Source: Devosia litorisediminis (GTDB taxonomy: Bacteria; Pseudomonadota; Alphaproteobacteria; Rhizobiales; Devosiaceae). Taken from it: a DNA stretch of 64,000 nt. Each line of letters starts with the position of its first letter. Positions within the stretch are counted from its first letter, which is position 1. The notes beneath the pieces are model-generated. The model was not told the origin of the DNA, did no database searches, and was given only the letters and a program-made list of their open reading frames with translations. A program made the translations under genes and the position numbers. The stretch spans positions 1 to 64,000 of the forward strand of contig NZ_JAGXTP010000004.1 of assembly GCF_018334155.1 (NCBI RefSeq), written 5' to 3'. Positions 41,133 to 48,922 of the stretch are shown here, piece by piece.

Positions 41133-41478
41133 TCAGATTTCCTCTTCAAGGTCGGGCGGCAGCACGCCCAACGACTTTGCATATTCAAGGCCTCGGTTGG
41201 CCAATCGGCCGCTTAGATTGTGCTTTTCGTCGGCGTCTGTTTTTTTCGGCCACTAGAGTGGTTTTGATGCTTCGTGCCTTCGCAAGCGCTTCCTCTGCAC
41301 GGGTCAGTTGAGGATGCCCCGCAGCGAAATGTGCTGCCGCTGCGATTTGATCTCGCTCTAGGCGCTGGATATCTTGATCCGTGTCGCGAATTCGCTGATA
41401 CAAGTCCCGACTTCGGCTCCCATACGCCGCGCTATGCGAGACCATGTTGCGAAGACGATCTAGGTCAATGTTTGGCAT
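41133..41478 (-). pseudogene. Small coiled-coil gene with a frameshift in an A7 tract
   Basis: The frame opens at 41478 (MPNIDLDRLRNMVSHSAAYG) and continues as a coiled coil to KARSIKTTLVAEK. It then meets GAAAAAAAC (seven A on the minus strand) and ends early as an Arg-rich tail (NRRRRKAQSKRPIGQPRP) at 41185. With six A residues the frame would continue TDADEKHNLSGRLANRGLEY and end LPPDLEEEI at 41133, two bases before the next ATG, as expected in this operon. So a one-base insertion, a phase-variable tract or a sequencing error is probable. The short product has 97 residues. Confidence 0.6.
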
Positions 41479-41544
41479 CTCGTTCTCTCGTTTCTTGCCC
41501 CATCTTCACGTCGAAGCGTGGCCAAGACATCGAGTTTTTTGGCC

Positions 41545-42048
41545 TTAGCGCCGAATTTTTCCTGATGCGCGTAGGCCATCCAATTTGCGCCGAATGGAGC
41601 GTTCCGACGGAGTGCGCTGGGCCTTGCCTGCCCGGAACGTGTGGAGCCCCAAAAGCAACTGAAATCCACGCGCTGGCTGGCCGACCGGAAGTTCCTTGCC
41701 TTGGTAGTAGGCAAACCGCGAGACCTCATGTTGCCCCATAGCAGTTACGATGATGCGGGCTGCAGACTGGCTGTTGATAGGTGCCAATCCTTGTTCGGCA
41801 TTCGAGCGATCAAAGTGCCGGTAAACCTCAGCAAGTAGTCCGTTGATCTCTCGTTCACGGTCCGCTTTCGCTGTCTTTGTCCGCTTGTAAGACTCCGGGG
41901 CGCCCAGTTGACGGTCAACCACCAGTATGATGCCTGGGTTGCGCGCTTCCGCTTCTAGCGTTGTACGAGTGAGTTCCTCACGAGCGGCAATCAGCCGTCG
42001 TTCTGCGAACCAGTGGTCCCAAGCCACCACTGAGTGAGTGACCTTCAT
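41545..42048 (-). CDS. Element protein of unknown function
   Basis: From the ATG at 42048 the protein has 167 residues: MKVTHSVVAWDHWFAERRLI, then VVDRQLGAPESYKRTKTAKADREREINGLLAEVYRHFDRSN and a C-terminus rich in Arg and Lys. It is probably soluble and basic. The longer frame up to 42117 lies over the repeat-rich region and is not preferred. It follows the RepA-like gene in the minus-strand operon. No family is recognised. Confidence 0.65.
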   Translation of the reverse strand: MKVTHSVVAWDHWFAERRLIAAREELTRTTLEAEARNPGIILVVDRQLGAPESYKRTKTAKADREREINGLLAEVYRHFDRSNAEQGLAPINSQSAARIIVTAMGQHEVSRFAYYQGKELPVGQPARGFQLLLGLHTFRAGKAQRTPSERSIRRKLDGLRASGKIRR

Positions 42049-42094
42049 TTCAGGCAACCACAATCTGACAAGGGTGAAGCTCCGCCGCAGCGCC

Positions 42095-42215
42095 ACCGCA
42101 CCACAGTACCACACCACTCTATAGAGAGTGTGGTGTGGAACTTTGGACCTCGGTTCGCGCCCACGGTTCCACAGTCCTCCACAGTTGGATTATTGAGTGT
42201 GGTGGTTGTCAATCG
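42095..42215. repeat. CCACA/TGTGG repeat cluster, possible origin
   Basis: CCACACCAC (42109-42117) and GTGGTGTGG (42130-42138) form a 9-bp inverted repeat around TCTATAGAGAGT. Further CCACAG copies at 42101 and in TTCCACAGTCCTCCACAG (42168-42185), and TGTGGTGG near 42199, surround it. Repeats of this type beside a replication ATPase can be iterons. The function is inferred from position only. Confidence 0.4.
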
Positions 42216-43501
42216 ACCCATTGCCCGACCTCAATTACGGGTACGTCGCGGCCCGCCCGGCCGTCGTATACCGTAGTCTCAGTGAGTGCGCCCGAAGCCA
42301 ACCATTCCTTAATTGCGCGCTTGATCTTCGACTTGCCGGGCTCCGTTCGGCTGTCCGCATTCAGCAGCGAAGCAATTGCATGTCCCGCCCAATTTGAAGC
42401 CGTTGCGCTGGCTCGATAGTCTTTCTGGTGAACGGCGTGCTGCACCATCTTCAGAGTTTCCACGGTCACGCCCGCCATCATGTCCGGTGGCGTCCAAGAG
42501 GCAGCAACGGCTACCCAGTCCTCCGGTCGACCATCCACGCCATTGCCGAGGCCAACGCTCTGGAGACGCATCCAACGGGCCACGCCGGGCGGTGCCAGAT
42601 TCGCCTTGGCATCATCAATCCGAACATAGGACCGGCGGCCAATTCCCTCTATTCCGAAGCTTTTGGCAATATCTGCCGACATCGGGTTCAGTACTCGTGC
42701 CGAACGGACGGCACCGATGATGGCCGAACCACCACGCGCGCTATCCGCATCGGCTTCCGTGCCATTGAGCTTGCGGGAGTGGTGTACAAGCTCAATTGCG
42801 CACGCCGTACGGTCCGCAATTGCCGCCAACGCCTTAATAAGCCGATCCATCGGACCGTTGGCGTTCTCATCCAAATCATGAGTGGACACCAAGGGATCAA
42901 GGATCAACACGTCTATCGAACGGTTGCGGATTTCGGCCTCCAGCGCATCAAGTGTGGCGGCTGCCAACTCGGCGCCGCCATTTTTCATGGCTGCCAGCCG
43001 AAGTGAGAGGTGCCGCCCGCTGTCAATAAAAAGGCGGTTACTAAGGTCATGAGGGTTGATGCCGTGGAATTGCATCGCAGCGACCGACCGTCGCTCCAGT
43101 TCCTCCAGTGGATCTTCACCTCCCCAAACCCAGACATTCAAGGGCCCCTCGTGCGGAATATCACCTAGGAGATTTTGTCCGGCAGCCATGGCTAGAGCCT
43201 CAGTGGTTCCCAAGGTAGATTTGCCGACGCCACCGGGGGCGATTGTTACCGACACAAACTTGCGTATCAGGTGTTTGCCGTACAGCCATTGGCGCGGCGG
43301 GATTGCCGTCGCTTCCCGCCATTGAAAGGGGGAGGCAGCGATAACCGGCGATGCCTGCGGAGCGGGCTGTCGGCCCGGTCGGACGACGGGCGAGATTGGC
43401 AGGTTTCCCCCATCCGACAGCGTCGCCGCTTCGGCGAAGGGCGTAGCGCCCATGTCAAACGCTTCGCCAAGCGCGTCTAGCGTGAGTGATGACACTAGCA
43501 C
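42209..43501 (-). CDS. RepA-like AAA-family (RecA-fold) ATPase
   Basis: The 430-residue protein has Walker A APGGVGKST at about residues 88-96, an adjacent VWVWGGEDPLEELERR, Walker B-type SIDVLILDPLVSTHD near residue 200 and AIELVHHSRKLNG followed by SARGGSAIIGAVRSARVL. This pattern fits the AAA_25/RepA hexameric helicase group used by plasmids and satellite elements for replication. The last 100 residues are a probable winged-helix region (KSKIKRAIKEWLASGALTETTVYD). Its start overlaps the stop of the gene upstream by seven bases. The nearby CCACA repeats could be its binding site. Confidence 0.87.
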   Translation of the reverse strand: MLVSSLTLDALGEAFDMGATPFAEAATLSDGGNLPISPVVRPGRQPAPQASPVIAASPFQWREATAIPPRQWLYGKHLIRKFVSVTIAPGGVGKSTLGTTEALAMAAGQNLLGDIPHEGPLNVWVWGGEDPLEELERRSVAAMQFHGINPHDLSNRLFIDSGRHLSLRLAAMKNGGAELAAATLDALEAEIRNRSIDVLILDPLVSTHDLDENANGPMDRLIKALAAIADRTACAIELVHHSRKLNGTEADADSARGGSAIIGAVRSARVLNPMSADIAKSFGIEGIGRRSYVRIDDAKANLAPPGVARWMRLQSVGLGNGVDGRPEDWVAVAASWTPPDMMAGVTVETLKMVQHAVHQKDYRASATASNWAGHAIASLLNADSRTEPGKSKIKRAIKEWLASGALTETTVYDGRAGRDVPVIEVGQWVD

Positions 43502-44229
43502 TCACCCCGGCCCACGCGCCGGTGCGCATCGAAGCATGCTAAGCAAAGACGGCGACGCATGGAGTTTGCTCCAGTCTTAGAAACGGGATGCTTAAAATCG
43601 CGAATGTAGGCCGCCAAAGCGTTGCGACCAGCGCGCTCTTGAGTGAGGGAGCCATGTTGGGCCATCATGGCGGCCCGCTCATCGACAACTCCGCACGCAA
43701 TGAGTGCGGCAAACGTCACTTCAAATTCCGCCTTCGACCAAGACTTGCGTTTGGAGGGCATCTTGGCCCGATGCCCCGACTCGCGAAGCTGAAGCATGTT
43801 AGCGGTACGCGATTGCCGTAGCGCGCTGGCCGTTTGGTTCAGCAGGTCCACACGCTTGTGCGCGACGGAGAGCTCGTACGCGATATCCTCCGGCATGGCG
43901 CTAGAGTCGGGCCGCAGAACATAGAAGAGCGGCTTAGACGCGCCGTTTGAGAACGGGGGCAAATGCATTGAGCAATGGGGCAGTCGATGAAAAGAGCCGC
44001 CCAAGCTGTGCTGGTGAAGCTGCCCGCACAATTGGCAGCGGCCAACTAGCTCCGCTTGGCCAAAATCGTTCAAGTGCCCGCTAGGCCAGACTCGGAGTTC
44101 GGGCAGACCAGTGTCGTTAGGCGCCATGGCCGCACGCGCAATCCAATCCAAACCCTCTTCGTCCAGCCAGTTGGCAATAGAGGTACGATCCGCGTCGACT
44201 TGCGACGTCGGCTGTTCGGCGATATTCAT
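43495..44229 (-). CDS. Element protein of unknown function, Cys-rich N-terminus
   Basis: From the ATG at 44229 (MNIAEQPTSQVDADRTSIAN), preceded by GGGAAATT, the protein has 244 residues. It has a zinc-binding-like patch (GRCQLCGQLHQHSLGG...LPHCSMH) and a C-terminal part with WSKAEFEVTFAALIACGVVDERAAMMAQHG. It ends with RRRLCLACFDAHRR, another Cys pair. It overlaps the RepA-like gene and probably works with it or regulates it. No named family is recognised. Confidence 0.7.
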   Translation of the reverse strand: MNIAEQPTSQVDADRTSIANWLDEEGLDWIARAAMAPNDTGLPELRVWPSGHLNDFGQAELVGRCQLCGQLHQHSLGGSFHRLPHCSMHLPPFSNGASKPLFYVLRPDSSAMPEDIAYELSVAHKRVDLLNQTASALRQSRTANMLQLRESGHRAKMPSKRKSWSKAEFEVTFAALIACGVVDERAAMMAQHGSLTQERAGRNALAAYIRDFKHPVSKTGANSMRRRLCLACFDAHRRVGRGEC

Positions 44230-44326
44230 GGAATTTCCCACGTTTTGGTTGTTTCTACCCCTGCCGCTGTGCAAAGCGGCGGGGCCTCGTCGATTGGTGA
44301 CGGGTGGGCACGTCACCAAAGGCCAG

Positions 44327-44602
44327 CTAGGCCGGGGCGCCAACGTAGGTGCGGACCGCGCCAGCCGTATAGACCACCCGGCGGCCAACTTTGCGGAAGG
44401 CCGGGCCATCGGACCGAACGCATCGCCAACGATTCAAGGTTGCGGGTTTCACGGGTACTCCGTAGTGCCCCATAAGTTCGGCTGCCTGCTGTGGGGTCAG
44501 TAACGCATCATCGGGGAGACGCCGGATGGCCTCGTATCCATCCGCGATATCGGTAAATGAAAGCGCCCCGGTGCGTGGCGGCTTGGAATGCTTGGTATGC
44601 AT
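44327..44602 (-). CDS. AlpA-like helix-turn-helix protein (possible excisionase)
   Basis: From the ATG at 44602, which GGAG precedes, the protein has 91 residues. The C-terminal half is a MerR-type winged helix of the excisionase class: LLTPQQAAELMGHYGVPVKPATLNRWRCV followed by FRKVGRRVVYTAGAVRTYVGAPA. Such proteins direct excision or activate integrase expression in P4-like and island elements. It is the first gene of the minus-strand operon that includes the RepA-like ATPase. A TTG start ten codons upstream is possible. Confidence 0.8.
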   Translation of the reverse strand: MHTKHSKPPRTGALSFTDIADGYEAIRRLPDDALLTPQQAAELMGHYGVPVKPATLNRWRCVRSDGPAFRKVGRRVVYTAGAVRTYVGAPA

Positions 44603-44706
44603 GGTGAATTGCTCCGACTTGTTGCCGGTCAATGTTTGTTATGCATTCAAGCTGATAGCAATTGCAGTTTACGATAAGTCGCTAGATGGCGCCCCACCGA
44701 TCGGTC

Positions 44707-45900
44707 TCAGTCCGCTAGGTTACGCGTAGGTGCCAAATTCAACCGGATCGCTCCGGCCACCATCTGAGTATTCTCAGTGGGCAGATTCGGTATTGGCGAG
44801 CTTGGTGCCTGCCTGTCAAACGAGAAGTGTATGCCCCACCGCTTCAGCGAGTCCCAAAGCTCAATGACGGACTTCATGCGTTCCCTGACGGCGGATTCCG
44901 AGAAAGTCTCCGATGCGGGGGAGCGCTTGTGCAGCGGGACGCCCTTCCGTGCTTCTAGAGTGTTGGCCTCAAGCTTCAGCCATCGCCTTGCTATAAGATA
45001 TATTTCAAGAGATGTTATCTTCTGTCCAAAACTATAAGTGTCGCGATGAACCGGGTGGCGCGTCACAATATCAAATTCCGGTCCCCGTATATGTGAAACT
45101 TCAGTAATATAGATTTTTCTAAGTTGCTCATTTTCTTCCATTGCGAGCTTTATGTATTCCAATTCTCTTGGAAGGACGCCGCTTCGCATTATGGCGGACA
45201 AGCTGGAAGTCTGAATAGACGAGTTCGGTGATTTGACTAGAGATAATATTGTCTGCCGAATGCCAGCATCGGCTTGCAATTTCCTCCGCCGCACAACATT
45301 CAGAGCGGCGCGGACTACAGGGCCACTTTCATGGTGATTACTAAGTGAGGCCGTCACAAGCTCCGCCAAGGCACTTGGCGGCAGCCGCGAACTGAGAAAG
45401 AACAAAAGCTGAGATCTAAGAAAAGTGTCCTCTGAGGTGAGAAACAGAACTTGCCCGATCAATTGAGCCAGCGAGCTGGCCTCCTGTCCACGCAAGAGGT
45501 TGTCGGCCACCCAGATTATGGCTTTGTCGGTACCGCTTCGCTGAAGCTGTCGCAGTAAGTCTTGGGCTTTAAGGTTCTCGTCAAACAGCCGCGCTAATCG
45601 CACTGGTGCAGCAAAAACGGACCCATCTAAGTCAGCTCCGTCGAAGATTGTGGTGTGGTCCCATTTAACATTGATGCCCCCGGCGCCCCTCAGGTCGGCT
45701 CCGGTGAAGTCAAATCCTTGAAGATTTGAGTGGCTTAGGTCGACGCCGCTTAAGTCTGCAAATTGCAGATCCGACTGCCGCCGCAAACCTGCCGCCAGAA
45801 CTTGGCCCTCAAATGAAGCGAATGCGGCGTCTGCCAAGTTCTCAATTTGTGTGGCAACCGCATTCGAAAATAGGCCGTTTGCAAAAGGGTTATTCTTCAT
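44707..45900 (-). CDS. Pentapeptide-repeat protein with helical C-terminal region
   Basis: The 397-residue protein has a short pentapeptide-repeat block at about residues 44-95 (LQFADLSGVDLSHSNLQGFDFTGADLRG, then TIFDGADLDGSVF). The rest is probably helical, with HEAT-like character (LLFFLSSRLPPSALAELVTASLSNHHESGPVVRAALNVVRRRK, SSIQTSSLSAIMRSGVLPREL). It starts inside the last codons of the preceding gene, an 11-nt overlap, with GAGG before the ATG. It is richer in A/T than its neighbours and lies at the attR end, a typical cargo position. A defence or toxin-linked role is possible but unproven. Confidence 0.75.
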   Translation of the reverse strand: MKNNPFANGLFSNAVATQIENLADAAFASFEGQVLAAGLRRQSDLQFADLSGVDLSHSNLQGFDFTGADLRGAGGINVKWDHTTIFDGADLDGSVFAAPVRLARLFDENLKAQDLLRQLQRSGTDKAIIWVADNLLRGQEASSLAQLIGQVLFLTSEDTFLRSQLLFFLSSRLPPSALAELVTASLSNHHESGPVVRAALNVVRRRKLQADAGIRQTILSLVKSPNSSIQTSSLSAIMRSGVLPRELEYIKLAMEENEQLRKIYITEVSHIRGPEFDIVTRHPVHRDTYSFGQKITSLEIYLIARRWLKLEANTLEARKGVPLHKRSPASETFSESAVRERMKSVIELWDSLKRWGIHFSFDRQAPSSPIPNLPTENTQMVAGAIRLNLAPTRNLAD

Positions 45901-46663
45901 CAGACGCCTCGGATTCAGCTAGGCAAATTGATCCTGAAAAGGGCGCTTCCGAAATGGCATTATGCAAACTTTTGGAAATCAGTATTTCCATCAGTCTTCG
46001 CTGATTGAGAGATTTTAGCCCAGAGAAAAGACCGGGCTTAGGGGTGAAGTCAAATTTTGCATGTCGCTGCCTTACGTAGAGCGACGACGTCATTGACAGG
46101 TGATTTTGACCCCAAGTCGCGGTCACTTCACACAGCGTATCGTACTCCAGAAAAACCCCATCGAGTGGGCCGCCCCCATCGGCTCTGATCAGCCAATTGT
46201 CGTTACCGATAGCTTTTACAGGGATGTGCGACGAAGTGATATCTTCTGAGTCGGTAACGGTGGTTGACTGGGCAACATTGGTGGAAGAGCCGCGTGACAA
46301 CTCCGCACTGCCCTCAGGTGTTACGGCATTTAGCGTTGCCCCAAGCGCGACGCGACCTTCCTTCGTTTCATCGACCGCTGCGGTGATAACTCTCTCTCTT
46401 GTTATCTTCCGGACATTTGGCGTCACCAATGGCTGCCCCAATTTGCTTTTGGGGACTACACTCAGCCCCGACAGCTCCAGCGATAGAGTTGCTTCTGTGA
46501 AGCTGACCATGACGGTCCCAACCTCATCTTCGATTTCGTGAGGATGAATGCGAAGCTCCACATTCAGCTGATGCGAAGTGGCGGTGTCGTCCTCGGCGGG
46601 GACAACCGTGGTCAGTTCGGCAAGATCCGGCAGAGGATTGTAGTTTTTGACCCTGAACGCCAT
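45890..46663 (-). CDS. Beta-rich protein of unknown function, paired with the pentapeptide gene
   Basis: From the ATG at 46663, which AGGTGG precedes, the protein has 257 residues. It is rich in Thr, Val and Ser with alternating hydrophobic strands (QLNVELRIHPHEIEDEVGTVMVSFTEATLSLELSGLSVVPKSK, then FLEYDTLCEVTATWG), suggesting a beta-sandwich. The C-terminus is helical and acidic. It has no signal peptide. It is the last gene before attR and overlaps the pentapeptide gene by 11 bases, so the two form a cassette. I do not recognise the family. Confidence 0.7.
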   Translation of the reverse strand: MAFRVKNYNPLPDLAELTTVVPAEDDTATSHQLNVELRIHPHEIEDEVGTVMVSFTEATLSLELSGLSVVPKSKLGQPLVTPNVRKITRERVITAAVDETKEGRVALGATLNAVTPEGSAELSRGSSTNVAQSTTVTDSEDITSSHIPVKAIGNDNWLIRADGGGPLDGVFLEYDTLCEVTATWGQNHLSMTSSLYVRQRHAKFDFTPKPGLFSGLKSLNQRRLMEILISKSLHNAISEAPFSGSICLAESEASDEE

Positions 46664-46678
46664 GCAAGCCACCTGTTT

Positions 46679-46697
46679 TGGTAGCATAGTGGTAGCA
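46679..46697 (+). promoter_or_regulatory. Paired integrase arm-type site, right end
   Basis: TGGTAGCA occurs at 46679-46686 and 46690-46697 with 11-bp period, 66 bp inside attR. It has the same sequence, spacing and orientation as the left pair at 34507-34525. Confidence 0.6.
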
Positions 46698-46704
46698 TGA
46701 ACCC

Positions 46705-46736
46705 GGAAAAAGCAAAGGGCCCGCCGAAGCGAGCCC
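46705..46736 (-). terminator. Element-borne terminator for the rebuilt tRNA-Gly
   Basis: On the minus strand AGGGCTCGC-TTCG-GCGGGCCCT is followed by TTGCTTTTTC. A second small stem ATCCTC/GAGGAT lies between it and the tRNA 3' end. The original terminator is now 12 kb away, so the element has supplied its own. Confidence 0.75.
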
Positions 46737-46762
46737 TATAAGCTATTATCCTCATTGAGGAT

Positions 46763-46816
46763 TTTTGGAGCGGGCGATGGGATTCGAACCCACGACCCTA
46801 ACCTTGGCAAGGTTAT
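46763..46816 (-). repeat. attR: 54-bp direct repeat inside intact tRNA-Gly
   Basis: These bases are identical to 34316-34369. They supply the 3' half of the functional tRNA-Gly gene, including the anticodon loop, where strand exchange probably occurred. Confidence 0.95.
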
Positions 46817-46840
46817 GCTCTACCCCTGAGCTACACCCGC
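46766..46840 (-). tRNA. tRNA-Gly (anticodon GCC)
   Basis: The 75-nt gene has acceptor stem GCGGGTG/CGCCCGC, encoded CCA, D-arm TAGCTCAGGGGTAGAGC, anticodon loop TTGCCAA and T-arm GGGTTCGAATCCC. It is the integration target of the element; its 3' half is duplicated at 34316-34369. Confidence 0.97.
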
Positions 46841-47041
46841 GCTCCGTTGCCTGCGACACTCTTGTGCGCCGCCGACGCGGGCCTATATGCCTAAACACTT
46901 GCCCGATTGCAACCCACATTTTGACGCCAACGTCATCTTCGTGTCGTCTTGTGGATTGAGGGGCTTGTCACATCGCGGTTTGCGGGCGCAAGAAGGGCCC
47001 CGAACTTCCAGATTTCGCCTAGCTGCAAGGGCCTTTTTGTC

Positions 47042-47992
47042 ATGTCCACCCCGATCATCGATGTCGCCGCCGCCGCCAATAATGCCGCACCTGCACCGGG
47101 GCTGATTCAGGAATCCAGTGACGCCGCGTTCAAGGCCGACGTCATCGATGCCTCAAACCAGCAGCCCGTGCTTGTCGATTTCTGGGCGCCCTGGTGTGGC
47201 CCCTGCCGTCAATTGACCCCTGCACTCGAAAAAGTGGTCACCGAAAAGGCCGGCGCCATCAAGCTGGTCAAGATCAATATCGACGAGCACCCCCAGATTG
47301 CCGGCCAGCTTGGCGTGCAGTCCATCCCGGCCGTGTTTGCCTTCGCCGGTGGTCGCCCCGTTGATGGCTTCATGGGCGCCATGCCCGAAGCCGAGGTGCG
47401 CCGCTTTGCCGACAAGGTGATCACCGCCGCCCCCGCGCCCGCCGCAGCCGAGAATTCGATCGAGGCGCAGATTGCCGACGCCGTCAAAGGCGCCAATGAA
47501 GCACTGGCCGCTGGCGATCTGGGCAGCGCTGCGCAGATCTTTGGCATGGTCATCCAGCACCAGCCCGACAATGCCGAGGCGCTGATCGGTCTGGCCCAGG
47601 TCTATCTGACTGCCGGGGAGAGCGAGCAGGCCCAGGCCACGCTCGACATGGTGCCCGAGGACAAGCGCAGTGGTGAGGCCTATGCCAGCATCACCAATTC
47701 GCTGCGCCTCAAGGCCGAGGCGGCTGAACTCAGCGATACCGCAGCGCTCGAATCAGCACTCGCCACCAATCCAGACGACCATCAGGCGCGTTATGATTAT
47801 GCACTGGCTCTCAATGCAGAGGGAAAGCGCGTCGAGGCAGCCGAGGCACTGATTGCCATCTTCAAGCGTGATCGCACGTGGAACGAGGATGGCGCCCGTA
47901 CCAAGCTGTTGGAATTCTTCGAGGCCTGGGGCCCCAAGGACCCCGCCACCGCCAAGGGGCGCCGTATGCTCTCGGCAGCCCTGTTCTCGTAA
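47042..47992 (+). CDS. Thioredoxin-TPR protein (CnoX/YbbN type)
   Basis: The 316-residue protein has a thioredoxin domain at about residues 20-125 with the active site WAPWCGPCRQL near residue 50 and the cis-Pro segment VQSIPAVFAF. Tetratricopeptide-like helices fill the remaining about 190 residues (NEALAAGDLGSAAQIFGMVIQHQPDNAEALIGLAQVYL). This is the architecture of the chaperone-linked CnoX/YbbN proteins, which hold oxidised clients for GroEL/DnaK. The redox CGPC motif is complete here. It is followed closely by the LON-domain gene in the usual alphaproteobacterial order. Confidence 0.93.
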   Translation: MSTPIIDVAAAANNAAPAPGLIQESSDAAFKADVIDASNQQPVLVDFWAPWCGPCRQLTPALEKVVTEKAGAIKLVKINIDEHPQIAGQLGVQSIPAVFAFAGGRPVDGFMGAMPEAEVRRFADKVITAAPAPAAAENSIEAQIADAVKGANEALAAGDLGSAAQIFGMVIQHQPDNAEALIGLAQVYLTAGESEQAQATLDMVPEDKRSGEAYASITNSLRLKAEAAELSDTAALESALATNPDDHQARYDYALALNAEGKRVEAAEALIAIFKRDRTWNEDGARTKLLEFFEAWGPKDPATAKGRRMLSAALFS

Positions 47993-48005
47993 GCAAGGAG
48001 GCTCC

Positions 48006-48674
48006 ATGCTCAAGCGACCAGCCTCTCCGGCTGACCTGCCCAAATCCGTGCCGATCTTTCCGCTCTCGGGCGCGCTGCTGCTGCCCTTTTCGCACCGGCC
48101 GCTCAATGTGTTCGAGCCGCGCTATGTCGATATGGTCGACGCGGCCCTGCGCGGCGACCGGCTGATCGGGCTGATCCAGCCCGAAGACACCAGCGAGGAA
48201 AGCCCGCGCGGGCGCGATCCGCTGCAGGCCATTGGTTGCCTGGGGCGGATCACCCATTTCGAGGAAAGTGGGGAAGGGCGCTACTTCATCATTCTCGAGG
48301 GCGTCACCCGCTTCCGGCTGGCCCATGAGCTGACCGTGATGACCCCCTATCGCCAGGGCGTGGTCGATGCTGCCGAATTTGCCTTCGACTTCACCCGCGA
48401 TTTCGGCGAGGACGAGGTCGATCGCGAGCGCTTCGTCAAACTGATGCGCGACTATGCCGAATTCGCCAATATCGAGCTCAATTTCGAAGAGATCGAACGC
48501 ACCGGCACCGCCGATCTGGTCAATTTCTGCTGCATGGTGGGCCCCTATGGCCCGGCCGACAAGCAGGTGCTGCTCGAAGCGCCCACGCTCGAACAACGCG
48601 CCGAAACGCTGATCGCCATGACGGAATATGAAATGGCGCGCGGCACCGGCGGTGGTGCGGCGCCGCTCAACTGA
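48006..48674 (+). CDS. LON peptidase substrate-binding (N-terminal) domain protein
   Basis: The 222-residue protein is a standalone Lon N-terminal domain: VPIFPLSGALLLPFSHRPLNVFEPRYVDMVDAALRGDRLIGLIQP near the start and GCLGRITHFEESGEGRYFIILEGVTRFRL in the middle. No ATPase or protease domain is present. AAGGAGG precedes the ATG. Such proteins are thought to bind unfolded or specific substrates, which fits its place after the thioredoxin-TPR gene. The TGA overlaps the next ATG. Confidence 0.93.
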   Translation: MLKRPASPADLPKSVPIFPLSGALLLPFSHRPLNVFEPRYVDMVDAALRGDRLIGLIQPEDTSEESPRGRDPLQAIGCLGRITHFEESGEGRYFIILEGVTRFRLAHELTVMTPYRQGVVDAAEFAFDFTRDFGEDEVDRERFVKLMRDYAEFANIELNFEEIERTGTADLVNFCCMVGPYGPADKQVLLEAPTLEQRAETLIAMTEYEMARGTGGGAAPLN

Positions 48675-48922
48675 TGGCCAATTCGCCCGCCAACCCGCGC
48701 CACGTCTTCGACATCAAGACGCTTGAAATGCTGGTGTGCCCGCTGACCAAGACGCGGCTGACGCTGTCGCCCGATCGCACCGAGCTGATCTCGGTGGCAG
48801 CGCGACTGGCCTTTCCCATTACCAGGGGCGTGCCGCTGCTCAGCCTTGATGAATCGCGCAGTGTTGATCCCGAAGCGCTGCGCCGCCTGCCCGATCTTGG
48901 GGGCGATGGCGATGAGCGGTGA
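48674..48922 (+). CDS. Trm112-family protein
   Basis: The 82-residue protein has the Trm112 fold start FDIKTLEMLVCPLTKTRLTL and the core LISVAARLAFPITRGVPLL. Only one Cys remains, so the zinc site of the eukaryotic member is absent, as in many bacterial relatives. In eukaryotes Trm112 activates methyltransferases; the bacterial role is unclear. The start codon overlaps the LON-domain stop. Confidence 0.9.
   Translation: MANSPANPRHVFDIKTLEMLVCPLTKTRLTLSPDRTELISVAARLAFPITRGVPLLSLDESRSVDPEALRRLPDLGGDGDER

Larger units (their letters stand above)
34370..46816. mobile_element. Integrative element of about 12.4 kb in tRNA-Gly(GCC)
   Basis: The element is bounded by 54-bp direct repeats and encodes a tyrosine recombinase 175 bp inside attL. 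Paired TGGTAGCA sites lie near each end. Its content is: integrase; DUF4145, zinc-ribbon and AlbA_2 proteins; a small membrane protein; a broken membrane-anchored gene; then on the minus strand an AlpA-like HTH protein, an unknown Cys-rich protein, a RepA-like ATPase and four small genes (one frameshifted); and a pentapeptide/unknown gene pair. No capsid, terminase, relaxase or type IV secretion gene is seen, so it is a satellite-like or mobilisable island. It is visibly richer in A/T than the flanks. Confidence 0.93.

Noticed and set aside
41225..41245. Programmed -1 frameshift at A-AAA-AAC in the small coiled-coil gene
   Set aside because: The heptamer is in the right phase for -1 slippage, but that frame stops after eight codons. 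The good continuation is in the +1 frame, so an inserted base is the better explanation.
41460..41729. 89-codon frame on the minus strand
   Set aside because: It overlaps two better supported operon genes in another frame and has no ribosome site or similarity.
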